Part shown: piece by piece, positions 44,260-52,224 of the stretch
Layout: each line of letters starts with the position of its first letter
How positions within the stretch are numbered: the first letter of the stretch is position 1
Assembly (NCBI RefSeq): GCF_008086115.1
Contig: NZ_VSIY01000014.1
Coordinates: 1-64,000, forward strand
Direction of reading: 5' to 3'
From: Maritimibacter fusiformis
Lineage (GTDB): Bacteria; Pseudomonadota; Alphaproteobacteria; Rhodobacterales; Rhodobacteraceae
DNA length: 64,000 bases
The notes under the pieces: generated by a model
Told to the model about the DNA's origin: nothing
What the model saw: only the letters and a program-made list of their open reading frames with translations
The model's database searches: none
Made by a program: the position numbers and the translations under genes

Positions 44260-45261
44260 ATGATCGAGACCCCGTATCTGTTGTTCCTGGGCGACGCGCC
44301 CGACCAGCTTGCCGCCAAGGTGGCGCAGGGCATTTGCGACTGGCGCCCCGACAACGCGGTCGGCCAGTTCCGCATGGACGGCTGCAAGGCCGACCTGGGC
44401 CTGACCGACATGACCCTTGCCGAAGCCAAGGCGGCGGGCGCGCGCACGCTGGTGATCGGGGTGGCCAACCGTGGCGGCGTGATCAGCCAGGCCTGGAAAA
44501 AGGTGCTGGTGGCGGCGCTGGAAGAGGGATTCGACCTCGCCTCGGGCCTGCATTCGCTGCTGCGCGACGAACCCGACCTGGTGGCGGTGGCCGCCGCGAC
44601 CGGGCAAAGCCTGCATGACGTGCGGGTGCCGGAAGTGAAATATCCGATCGCGGATGGTCGCAAGCGGCGCGGCAAGCGATGCCTTGCGGTGGGCACCGAT
44701 TGCTCGGTCGGCAAGATGTATACCGCGCTGGCGATCGGTCGCGAGATGCAGGCGCGCGGCATGAAGGCCAGCTTTCGCCCGACCGGGCAGACCGGGATTC
44801 TGATCACCGGCGACGGCGTGCCGCTGGACGCGGTGGTGGCCGATTTCATGGCCGGGTCGATCGAGTGGCTGACGCCCGACAACGACCCCGACCACTGGGA
44901 TCTGATCGAAGGGCAGGGCAGCCTGTTTCACGTGTCCTATTCCGGGGTGACGCTGGCCTTGATCCACGGCGGCCAGCCGGACGCGCTGATCCTGAGCCAC
45001 GAGCCGACGCGCACCCATATGCGCGGGCTGCCGGGCTATGCGCTGCCGTCGCTGGAGGACTTGCGCGACATGTCGCTGGCGCTGGCGCGGGTGGCGAACC
45101 CGGACTGCCAGGTGGTTGCGGTATCGGTCAACACCAAGGCGATGAGCGAGGACGAGGCCATCGCCTATATCGCCGAGACCGAGGCGCGGATGGGCCTGCC
45201 GGTGACCGACCCGTTCCGCTTCGGCGCGGGCAAGCTGGTGGATGCGCTGGCGGCCATATAG
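44260..45261 (+). CDS. dgcN: DUF1611 protein, D-glutamate N-acetyltransferase DgcN
   Basis: 333 residues of the DUF1611 family. An N-terminal Rossmann-like part is followed by a P-loop domain (GTDCSVGKMYTALAI, 145-159). Members next to an enolase-superfamily epimerase have been shown in marine alphaproteobacteria to N-acetylate D-glutamate, which DgcA then racemises to N-acetyl-L-glutamate. The arrangement here, dgcN then dgcA, is the same. Start ATG behind AAGGAGACC. The following gene is 64 bp downstream. Confidence 0.87.
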   Translation: MIETPYLLFLGDAPDQLAAKVAQGICDWRPDNAVGQFRMDGCKADLGLTDMTLAEAKAAGARTLVIGVANRGGVISQAWKKVLVAALEEGFDLASGLHSLLRDEPDLVAVAAATGQSLHDVRVPEVKYPIADGRKRRGKRCLAVGTDCSVGKMYTALAIGREMQARGMKASFRPTGQTGILITGDGVPLDAVVADFMAGSIEWLTPDNDPDHWDLIEGQGSLFHVSYSGVTLALIHGGQPDALILSHEPTRTHMRGLPGYALPSLEDLRDMSLALARVANPDCQVVAVSVNTKAMSEDEAIAYIAETEARMGLPVTDPFRFGAGKLVDALAAI

Positions 45262-45293
45262 GCTGGCGCTGCGCCGGTGGCGGGGCCGGATTT

Positions 45294-45317
45294 GAGTATT
45301 TTTTTGCCAAGATGAAG
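45294..45317. repeat. Dispersed intergenic repeat, inverted copy
   Basis: gagtatt, then Ts and gccaagatgaag: the reverse complement of the cttcatcttgg-aatactc element at 4.8 kb and 47.7 kb, with a longer A/T tract in the middle. It lies in the dgcN-dgcA gap and ends nine bases before the dgcA start, so it may also supply part of the dgcA ribosome site. Confidence 0.65.
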
Positions 45318-45325
45318 AGGGTGCG

Positions 45326-46291
45326 ATGAAGCTGGCTGCAACCGTCGAGCGTTTCCCGCTGGCCGAGGTGTTCACCATCTCGCGCGGGTCCAAGACCGAG
45401 GCCGCCGTGGTGACGGTCGAGGCCCGGGCGGGCGGGCATGTGGGGCGCGGCGAATGCGTGCCCTATGCGCGCTATGGCGAAACGCTGGAGAGCGTGGTGG
45501 CCCATATCGAGGGGCTGCCGGACGGGCTGGACCGGGCGGCGTTGCAGGGGCTGTTGCCGGCGGGCGCGGCGCGAAACGCGGTCGACTGCGCGCTGTGGGA
45601 TCTCGAGGCGAAGCAGGCGGGCAAGCGGGTGTGGGAACTGGCCGGGCTGGGTGCACCGGGGCCCGAGATCACCGCCTATACGCTGAGCCTGGGCACGCCC
45701 GACGACATGCGCCAAGCGGCGGCGCGTCACGCGCACCGGCCTTTGCTGAAGATCAAGCTGGGCACGCCGGACGACATGGCGCGGCTCGAGGCGGTGCGGG
45801 CGGGCGCGCCCAGGGCGCGGATCATCGTCGATGCCAACGAAGGCTGGTCGGCGGCGGTCTATGCCGATCTGGCCCCGCACCTGGTGCGGTTGGGGGTCGA
45901 CCTGGTGGAACAGCCGCTGCCGGCGGGGGATGATGAGGCGCTGGCCGGGATGGCGCGCCCGGTGCCGGTCTGTGCCGACGAAAGCTGCCATGACCGCGCC
46001 AGCCTGCCGGGGCTTCGGGGCAAGTATGACGTGGTGAACATCAAGCTCGACAAGACCGGCGGGCTGACCGAGGCCCTGGCGCTTCGTGACGCGGCGCGCG
46101 CGGCGGGGTTCGGGGTGATGGTCGGCTGCATGGTCGGCTCGTCACTGGCGATGGCGCCCGCCGTGCTGGTGGCGCAGGGGGCGCTGGTGACGGACCTCGA
46201 CGGGCCGCTTTTGCTGGCGCGCGACCGCGATGTGCCGCTGACCTATGACGAGGCCGGGGTGCATCCGCCGGAGCCGGGGCTGTGGGGTTAG
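45326..46291 (+). CDS. dgcA: N-acetyl-D-glutamate racemase DgcA (L-Ala-D/L-Glu epimerase family)
   Basis: 321 residues, enolase superfamily. All canonical residues are present: K142 and K144 (LLKIKLG), metal ligands D169, E195 and D218, and K240 (VNIKLDKTGG). This is the dipeptide epimerase fold; next to dgcN it is the DgcA racemase that interconverts N-acetyl-D- and L-glutamate. Start ATG 45326 with an upstream GAAGAGGG. It converges with the YdcZ gene; their stop codons overlap. Confidence 0.9.
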   Translation: MKLAATVERFPLAEVFTISRGSKTEAAVVTVEARAGGHVGRGECVPYARYGETLESVVAHIEGLPDGLDRAALQGLLPAGAARNAVDCALWDLEAKQAGKRVWELAGLGAPGPEITAYTLSLGTPDDMRQAAARHAHRPLLKIKLGTPDDMARLEAVRAGAPRARIIVDANEGWSAAVYADLAPHLVRLGVDLVEQPLPAGDDEALAGMARPVPVCADESCHDRASLPGLRGKYDVVNIKLDKTGGLTEALALRDAARAAGFGVMVGCMVGSSLAMAPAVLVAQGALVTDLDGPLLLARDRDVPLTYDEAGVHPPEPGLWG

Positions 46292-46737
46292 GCGCGGCCC
46301 GCGATCTGGGTCAGGAACACCCCCGCGCCCATCACAGCGATGCCAAGCGTGCGGGTCGGGGTCAGCGGGCTGGGCAGCGCGCCGAACAGGCCGAAATGGT
46401 CGATCACCGCAGCCGACAGAAGCTGGCCCAGCAGCACGAAGAAGATCGCGTTGCCGACGCCGAAACTGGGTGCGATCCAGGTCACCGACAGCACGTAGAA
46501 GGCCACGAACAGCCCGGCGATGAACAGGTGCCGCGGCGCCGAGGCCGCGCCGCGAAAGCTGCTGCCGGTCAGGGTGAACACCGCCAGCGCGGCGATCAGC
46601 GCCACCACGAACAGGATCACCCCGGCGGCGGCGGGCGAACCCAGGTGGCGGCCAAGCGCCGCGTTCAGCGCCGCCAGAAGCGGGATGCCCACCCCCGCCG
46701 CCGTCATGATCAGGGCCGATTGCATCGCTGTGGTCAT
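46288..46737 (-). CDS. DMT-type small transporter (YdcZ, DUF606)
   Basis: 149 residues with five predicted helices. The pattern and length fit the YdcZ/DUF606 branch of drug/metabolite transporters. In some genomes these work as paired half-size proteins, so a second one may be needed; none is adjacent. It lies on the opposite strand between dgcA and the D-amino-acid transaminase, so a D-amino acid or peptide substrate is conceivable but unproven. Start at ATG 46737 preferred. Confidence 0.8.
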   Translation of the reverse strand: MTTAMQSALIMTAAGVGIPLLAALNAALGRHLGSPAAAGVILFVVALIAALAVFTLTGSSFRGAASAPRHLFIAGLFVAFYVLSVTWIAPSFGVGNAIFFVLLGQLLSAAVIDHFGLFGALPSPLTPTRTLGIAVMGAGVFLTQIAGRA

Positions 46738-46829
46738 GGGTTTCCCTTTCCCGAATTTCACGCTACCCGAACACTACCGATTTCGTGCGCCCGCGCCATG
46801 GGCGTCGCATCCAGCCCGAGGAGATCCGC

Positions 46830-47693
46830 ATGAGCCGCATCGTCTATGTCAACGGAACCTACCTGCCGGAAGCCGAGGCGACGGTGTCGGTGTTCGACCG
46901 GGGCTTTCTGATGGCCGACGGGGTCTACGAGGTGACCTCGGTTCTGGATGGCAAGCTGATCGACTTCGACGGCCACGCCGCACGGCTGACGCGCTCGCTG
47001 GCGGAGCTGGACATGACCCCGCCGATGGCGCGTGACGAGCTGCTGGCGGTGCACCGCGAACTGGTGGCGCGCAACGCCATCACCGACGGGATGATCTATC
47101 TCCAGATCACCCGCGGCAACCCCGGCGACCGCAGCTTCACCTTTCCCGACCCCGAGACGACGCCGTGCACGGTGGTCATGTTCACCCAGTCCAAGCCCGG
47201 CCTTGCCGACGATCCGGCGGCGAAGGCGGGCATCAGGGTGATCTCGATCCCCGATCAGCGCTGGGGCCGGCGCGACATCAAGACGGTGCAACTTTTGTAT
47301 CCGTCGATGGGCAAGATGGCGGCGCTGGCGGCGGGGGTGGACGATGCCTGGTTCGTCGAGGACGGCAAGGTCACCGAGGGCACGTCGAACAACGCCTATA
47401 TCGTGAAGAACCGCAAGATCATCACCCGCGAGTTGTCGTCCGACATCCTGCACGGCATCACCCGCGCGGCGGTGCTGCGCTTTGCCGCCGAGGCGCAGAT
47501 GGAGGTCGAGGAACGCAGCTTTACCATCGACGAGGCGAAGGGTGCGGACGAGGCGTTCATCACCTCGGCCAGCGCCTTCGTGACACCAGTGGTCGAGGTC
47601 GACGGGGCGGCGGTGGGCGATGGCAAGCCCGGCCAGGTGGCGACGCGGCTGCGCGAGATCTATCTCGAGGAAAGCCGCAAGGCGGCGATCTGA
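46830..47693 (+). CDS. D-amino-acid transaminase (class IV PLP)
   Basis: 287 residues, fold-type IV aminotransferase. The FDRGFLMADGVYEV start, the PLP-lysine region RRDIKTVQLLYPSM (about 141-154), EGTSNNAYIV and the ITR/ELLSDILHGITR phosphate loop are as in D-alanine/D-glutamate transaminases. Converts D-amino acids to 2-oxoacids with 2-oxoglutarate/D-glutamate, so it could feed the dgcN-dgcA pathway. Start ATG behind GAGGAGATCC. Confidence 0.9.
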   Translation: MSRIVYVNGTYLPEAEATVSVFDRGFLMADGVYEVTSVLDGKLIDFDGHAARLTRSLAELDMTPPMARDELLAVHRELVARNAITDGMIYLQITRGNPGDRSFTFPDPETTPCTVVMFTQSKPGLADDPAAKAGIRVISIPDQRWGRRDIKTVQLLYPSMGKMAALAAGVDDAWFVEDGKVTEGTSNNAYIVKNRKIITRELSSDILHGITRAAVLRFAAEAQMEVEERSFTIDEAKGADEAFITSASAFVTPVVEVDGAAVGDGKPGQVATRLREIYLEESRKAAI

Positions 47694-47704
47694 GGCGCCT
47701 GCAC

Positions 47705-47730
47705 CTTCATCTTGGAAAAATACTCCGGGG
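47705..47730. repeat. Dispersed intergenic repeat, copy 2
   Basis: cttcatcttgg, aaaa, then atactccgggg: same orientation and spacing as the copy at 4808. It is followed directly by the hairpin at 47734-47753. Confidence 0.7.
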
Positions 47731-47733
47731 AGC

Positions 47734-47753
47734 GCGAGGGGCTGGCCCCTCGC
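47734..47753. terminator. Hairpin between transaminase and DUF1244 genes
   Basis: Perfect inverted repeat gcgagggg (47734-47741) and cccctcgc (47746-47753) with a ctgg loop in the 88-bp gap between two convergent genes. A bidirectional terminator is the natural role, although there is no U-tract. Confidence 0.55.
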
Positions 47754-47781
47754 TCCCGGCCCGGGGGCGGCGCAGTCGCAC

Positions 47782-48099
47782 CTAGCCCTTGTCCTTGCCC
47801 ACGTTTTCCTTGAACGCGACCTCGAAGGCCGCCTGTTTCTCGGGGCTGGCCTCGGTCTGGTTCTCGGCGCGCCAGGTGTCGTAGGGCATGCCGTAGAAGG
47901 CTTCGCGGCCTTCCGCCTTGGTCATTTCGATGCCGCGTTCGTTCGCTGCCTCCTGATACCAGCGGCTGAGGCAGTTGCGGCAGAAGCCGGCCAGGTTCAT
48001 CAGGTCGATGTTCTGCACGTCCGGGCGGTCGTCCATCAGGTGCTGGCGCAACCGGCGGAAGGCGGCGGCTTCGATCTCAATGCGGGTCTGGTCGTCCAT
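47782..48099 (-). CDS. DUF1244 family protein
   Basis: 105 residues. The core NIDLMNLAGFCRNCLSRWY (about 33-51) and the GIEMTKAEGREAFYGMPYD segment identify DUF1244, small proteins with a Cys pair (C44, C47) that may bind metal or be redox active. Biochemical role unknown. Start ATG 48099. Confidence 0.92.
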   Translation of the reverse strand: MDDQTRIEIEAAAFRRLRQHLMDDRPDVQNIDLMNLAGFCRNCLSRWYQEAANERGIEMTKAEGREAFYGMPYDTWRAENQTEASPEKQAAFEVAFKENVGKDKG

Positions 48100-48175
48100 G
48101 GCGCGTCTCCTGTCACGGGGTTCGCGCATTGGAGGTGCCCCGGGCGGCGAGGTCAACCGTCCGGGGCGGTTGGCG

Positions 48176-48283
48176 TCACTTCTTCTTGGGCCCGGCGCCC
48201 TTCGGGGCGGCGGCCTTGCCCGTCGGCGCGGGCTTGGCGCCCGGCTTCGCGGCACCCTTGGCAGGGTTCGGCTTCTTGTCCAT
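48176..48283 (-). CDS. 35-residue Lys/Ala/Pro-rich basic protein
   Basis: 35 residues: MDKKPNPAKGAAKPGAKPAP and then TGKAAAPKGAGPKKK. It has no acidic residue except D2 and resembles the tail of histone H1/HU-type DNA-binding proteins. A GGAG lies nine bases upstream of the ATG. Composition is strongly biased in line with a coding frame, and no overlapping gene explains it. It sits between DUF1244 and the N-formylglutamate amidohydrolase gene. Could be a nucleoid or RNA-interacting peptide; no evidence of expression. Confidence 0.6.
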   Translation of the reverse strand: MDKKPNPAKGAAKPGAKPAPTGKAAAPKGAGPKKK

Positions 48284-48354
48284 CGCAAAAAACTCCAAGT
48301 GCGAAGGAGATCAGAATAGCACGAAACGCCGATTCGCCACAGCAATCCGCGCGC

Positions 48355-49095
48355 TCAAAGGGCGGTTGAAACAAGCACCTCTTCAAGGATCGGGGCCAGG
48401 CGTTCGGCCCAGTCGCGTTGCTGCCGGTCGGTGCGGATCAGGTCGTTTCGCACCTCGATCAGCACGTTCACCCGGCCCGGCTTGATCGCGTGGCGGTCGA
48501 CCGAATCGCCCTCCAGATGGCCGCCGTAGGGCTCGTTCTCGCCGACGCAGAGGTCGGGCTCGTCGCGCAGGCGCCGGATCAGCGGCAGCGCGAAACGGGT
48601 GTCGCGCCCGTAGAGCACGCCGATATGCCAGGGCCGGGGGTCGCGGCCGCGCAACTGCCGGGTGAAGGTGTGCACCGCGACATAGACGGTATCGTCCTGC
48701 CGGGCGGCGAGCCGCGCCACCGCGTCGTGGTAGGGGCGGTAGTAGGCATTGAGCCGGCGCGCGGTCTCGGCGGCGTCGACGTGGCGGTTCGCGGGCACGA
48801 TGGTGCCGTCATAGAGCTTCATCACCAGCGTCGGATCATCCTCGCCGCGGTTGGGGTCGATCACCAGGCGCGAGAAGTTCGACATCACCACCGGCGCGTC
48901 GAGCAACTCGCCCAGGCCGATGGCGATGCCGGCCGCGCCGGGATCCCAGGCGATGTGGCGGTCCATGTCCTCGGGCGGCAGGCCGAGGTCGCCGCCGTTC
49001 ACATCGGGCGGAACGGTGTTGGTGGCATGGTCCGCGGTGATCAGCCAGCGCGACCGGCGGGCTACGCCGATGATGTGGAAAGGGTGGTATGTCAT
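48355..49095 (-). CDS. N-formylglutamate amidohydrolase
   Basis: 246 residues. Hydrolyses N-formyl-L-glutamate to formate and glutamate, usually the end of the histidine degradation pathway. The family's metal-binding His/Asp start (ITADHATN, about 19-26), the VMSNFSRLVIDPNR region and the VHTFTR motif are present. Formate released here could feed the fds enzyme, though that link is only inferred. No hut gene lies nearby. Confidence 0.9.
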   Translation of the reverse strand: MTYHPFHIIGVARRSRWLITADHATNTVPPDVNGGDLGLPPEDMDRHIAWDPGAAGIAIGLGELLDAPVVMSNFSRLVIDPNRGEDDPTLVMKLYDGTIVPANRHVDAAETARRLNAYYRPYHDAVARLAARQDDTVYVAVHTFTRQLRGRDPRPWHIGVLYGRDTRFALPLIRRLRDEPDLCVGENEPYGGHLEGDSVDRHAIKPGRVNVLIEVRNDLIRTDRQQRDWAERLAPILEEVLVSTAL

Positions 49096-49253
49096 GGCCG
49101 TCTTGCGTTGCTGCTTGGGCCGGTTCTAGACCTGCCGGCGGCAAAGCGCCAGTTGCGAGCGGCGGGGAATTGCGGCATAGAGCGGGGACCGCCGTTATCG
49201 CAAACACAAGCAGGCGCAAACCCAAGCGCGACCCAAATCGCCCGGCAAAGGAC

Positions 49254-50711
49254 ATGCCCCGGATGCATCGCCATCGTAACGTCAAGATCGTCGCCACGCT
49301 CGGACCGGCTTCGGATAGCTACGAGATGATCCGCGACCTGTTCGACACCGGCGCGGACGTGTTTCGCATCAACATGTCGCACGGCACCCACGCCGAACAC
49401 CGCGCCCGCCACGAGGCGATCCGCCGGGTCGAGCGCGAACGCGGCCGCCCGATCGCCATCCTGGCCGATTTGCAGGGGCCCAAGCTGCGGCTGGGCACCT
49501 TCGCCTCGGGCGCGGTCGAGATCGAGGAGGGCGACCATTTCCGGCTCGACCTCGACCCGGAACCGGGCACCGGCGACCGGGTGCAGCTTCCGCACCCCGA
49601 GATCTTCGCCGCGTTGGAGCCGGGCGCGTCGCTTCTGGTCAATGACGGCAAGATCCGCCTCACGGTGCTGGACTGCGGCGCCGATTTCGCCAATTGCGAG
49701 GTCATGGTGGGCGGCACGATCTCGGACCGCAAGGGGGTCAACGTGCCCGACGTGGTGCTGCCGCTGGCGGCGCTGTCGGACAAGGACCGTGACGACCTGG
49801 AATTTGCCTGCGAGTTGGGGATCGACTGGCTGGCGCTGAGTTTCGTGCAGCGGCCCGAGGACGTGGACGAGGCCCGCCGGCTGGCCAATGGCCGCGCCGC
49901 GGTGCTGGCCAAGATCGAGAAACCGACCGCGGTGCGCTGTTTCGACGACATCCTGGCGGTGTCGGACGGGATCATGGTGGCGCGCGGCGATCTGGGGGTG
50001 GAACTGCCGGTGCAGAACGTGCCGCCGATCCAGAAACGCCTGATCCAGGCCTGCCGCACCGCCGCCAAGCCGGTGATCGTGGCGACGCAGATGATGGAAA
50101 GCATGATCGACAGCCCGGTGCCGACCCGGGCCGAGGTCTCGGACGTGGCCAACGCGATCTACGAGGGGGCGGATGCGATCATGCTGTCGGCGGAAAGCGC
50201 GGCCGGAAGCTATCCGCTGGAAGCGGTGGCGACGATGGACGCGGTCGCGATCGAGGTCGAGCATGACCCGATGTATCGCCAGATCATCGAAAACAGCCGG
50301 GTGATCGAGCGGCGCACGGTGGCCGACGGCATCGTCTCGGCGGCGCGCGAGATCGCCGAGGCGACCGACATCAAGGCGATCTGCTGCTTCACCCAGTCGG
50401 GCACCACCGCCGCCCTGACCGCGCGCGAACGCCCGCGCGTGCCGATCCTGGCGCTGACCCAGCTCGAAGGCACGGCGCGGCGCCTGTGCCTGACCTGGGG
50501 GATCACCTGTTTCATGCCCGAGGGCCATGTCGACCGCTTCAAGGATGCGGTGGTCAACGCGGCGCGGGCGGCGCGCGATTCCGGTATCGGCACCGAGAAC
50601 GATCAGATCGTGGTCACCGCGGGCGTGCCCTTCAACGTGCCGGGCACGACCAACATCCTTCGGGTCGCCCCCTGTGCGGAACGGTTGATTTTCGCCACCG
50701 ACCCCGAATAG
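49254..50711 (+). CDS. pyk: Pyruvate kinase
   Basis: 485 residues. Transfers phosphate from phosphoenolpyruvate to ADP. VKIVATLGPAS near the start, the K of AKIEKPTA (about 221), metal ligand E in the same motif and D in ARGDLGVELP (about 244-253), and the ATQMMESMI motif (about 280-288) are typical. The C-terminal allosteric domain runs from about 345. The start is uncertain between ATG 49254 and ATG 49263. A gcccgcg/cgcgggc hairpin (50720-50736) follows the stop. Confidence 0.95.
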   Translation: MPRMHRHRNVKIVATLGPASDSYEMIRDLFDTGADVFRINMSHGTHAEHRARHEAIRRVERERGRPIAILADLQGPKLRLGTFASGAVEIEEGDHFRLDLDPEPGTGDRVQLPHPEIFAALEPGASLLVNDGKIRLTVLDCGADFANCEVMVGGTISDRKGVNVPDVVLPLAALSDKDRDDLEFACELGIDWLALSFVQRPEDVDEARRLANGRAAVLAKIEKPTAVRCFDDILAVSDGIMVARGDLGVELPVQNVPPIQKRLIQACRTAAKPVIVATQMMESMIDSPVPTRAEVSDVANAIYEGADAIMLSAESAAGSYPLEAVATMDAVAIEVEHDPMYRQIIENSRVIERRTVADGIVSAAREIAEATDIKAICCFTQSGTTAALTARERPRVPILALTQLEGTARRLCLTWGITCFMPEGHVDRFKDAVVNAARAARDSGIGTENDQIVVTAGVPFNVPGTTNILRVAPCAERLIFATDPE

Positions 50712-50754
50712 TCTGACATGCCCGCGCCTCGCGGGCGCGGCAGCGGGGGCATGC

Positions 50755-50979
50755 ATGCAATTCGACCTTTACCTGGTCATCGGGCTGGTCATCCTGGTCT
50801 TTTCGATCCCGTCCATCGTCTCGTCCTATTCCGAGGGCCGCGCGCCCCGCATCGCGGCGCTCTTGCTGCTGGTCGGCGGCGGCATGGTGGTCTATGCGCT
50901 GACGCAGAAGGGCGGGGGCTATACGCTGGACGACATCCCGCGCGCCTTCGTGCGGGTGGTGGGGCATTACCTGAACTGA
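50755..50979 (+). CDS. Small two-helix membrane protein
   Basis: 74 residues with two transmembrane helices (about 5-24 and 33-52) and a charged C-terminal tail. Unrecognised family. It lies 43 bp after pyk, possibly in the same transcript if the pyk hairpin is read through. Function unknown. Confidence 0.7.
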   Translation: MQFDLYLVIGLVILVFSIPSIVSSYSEGRAPRIAALLLLVGGGMVVYALTQKGGGYTLDDIPRAFVRVVGHYLN

Positions 50980-51002
50980 GGCCGAACCTGACCTGAAGTG
51001 CG

Positions 51003-51350
51003 TCAGCCGCGCGGCAACAGCGCGATCGGCGCACGCTCGTCCACGGCGAAATCGAGCGGCGGGCGGTCGGTGGCGGCGGTGGCGCGTTTGAATTCGTAGC
51101 GCATCAGGTCGCCATCTTCCTCGGACGCGACGATCAGGCATTGCGACAGGTGGCGCGCGCCGTCGAAGATGTCGACCAGCCCGCGCAGCCGGGGCGCGTT
51201 CTCGAGATCGAGGGAAAAGCCGCCCTCGCGGTAATCGAGCACCGGAAACGACACGTCGCCCACCGTCACCCGGAGCCTCGCCTTTTTGCGGCGGTCGCGC
51301 TTGCGGGCCAGTTCCAGCCCCTCGCGCACCTCTTTCGGCAGGAAATCCAT
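51003..51350 (-). CDS. Hypothetical protein, PilZ-like
   Basis: 115 residues with a basic N-terminus (LARKRDRRKKARLRVTVGD) and beta-rich core that resembles a divergent PilZ domain (FPVLDYREGGFSLDLEN), a c-di-GMP-binding fold. The diagnostic RxxxR and D/NxSxxG motifs are only partly there (YREGG replaces the second). GGAGG lies upstream of the ATG. Function unknown; PilZ call tentative. Confidence 0.6.
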   Translation of the reverse strand: MDFLPKEVREGLELARKRDRRKKARLRVTVGDVSFPVLDYREGGFSLDLENAPRLRGLVDIFDGARHLSQCLIVASEEDGDLMRYEFKRATAATDRPPLDFAVDERAPIALLPRG

Positions 51351-51432
51351 GTGCCACCCTCCCCCTTGGGATAAACCATGCCACGGATTGGGTTTACGTC
51401 AAGTCAAGGCTTCGAGACCGGGGTGCCCAGGC

Positions 51433-52224
51433 TCAGATGTTGTGGTCTTCCACCAGGTCGACACCAGCCACGGGGCGCAGCACATGCGGCTTCATCGGGT
51501 CATAGAGCGCCGAGTCGCGAAAATCGCGCGCCTCGCCCAGTGCCGGGCCGACGAGAATCAGCGCGGTGCGGGTGATTTTCTCGGCCCGCACCTTGGCGCG
51601 GATGTCAGCGAGCGTGCCCCGGATCAGCAGTTGATCGGGCCAGCCGACGCGGTAGGCGACCACCACCGGGCAGTCGGCGCCGTAATGCGGGGTCAGTTGC
51701 CGCTCGATCTCGCGCAGGTTGCGCACGGCGAGGTGAATGGCCAGCGTCGCACCGGTGCGCCCGAAGTTTTCCAGCGTCTCGCCCGGCGGCATCGCGGTCG
51801 ACTGCATCGACATGCGCGTCAGCACCACCGATTGCGCGATCTCGGGGATGGTCAATTCCTGCCCCAGCGCGGCGGCGGCGGCGGCATAGGCGGGCACGCC
51901 GGGGACGATGTCGTAGGGGATGCCGTCGGCCTTGAGGCGGCGGATCTGCTCGGCGATGGCGCCGTAAAGGCTGGGGTCGCCGGAATGCACGCGAGCCACG
52001 TCCTCGCCGCGGGCGTGCGCGGCCCTGATCTCGGCATGGGTCTGCTCAAGCGTCATCGCGGCGGTGTCCATCACCCTGGCGCCTTCGGGGGCGCAGGCGA
52101 CGACCTCGGGCGGGACCAGCGAACCGGCATAAAGGCAGACCGGGCAGTCGCTGATGAGGCGCTGCGCCTTCAGGGTCAGAAGCTCGGGGTCGCCGGGGCC
52201 GGCGCCGATGAAATGGACGGTCAT
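51433..52224 (-). CDS. cobM: Precorrin-4 C11-methyltransferase
   Basis: 263 residues, SAM-dependent uroporphyrinogen-type methyltransferase fold. The GAGPGDPELLTLKA start and VHSGDPSLYG motif are those of CobM. Adds a methyl to C11 of precorrin-4 in cobalamin ring contraction. Its start overlaps the cobJ stop, and it is the last cob gene in this operon. Confidence 0.94.
   Translation of the reverse strand: MTVHFIGAGPGDPELLTLKAQRLISDCPVCLYAGSLVPPEVVACAPEGARVMDTAAMTLEQTHAEIRAAHARGEDVARVHSGDPSLYGAIAEQIRRLKADGIPYDIVPGVPAYAAAAAALGQELTIPEIAQSVVLTRMSMQSTAMPPGETLENFGRTGATLAIHLAVRNLREIERQLTPHYGADCPVVVAYRVGWPDQLLIRGTLADIRAKVRAEKITRTALILVGPALGEARDFRDSALYDPMKPHVLRPVAGVDLVEDHNI

Noticed and set aside
51003..51350. 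Confident PilZ c-di-GMP receptor call
   Set aside because: Only part of the PilZ motifs is visible; kept as PilZ-like hypothetical.
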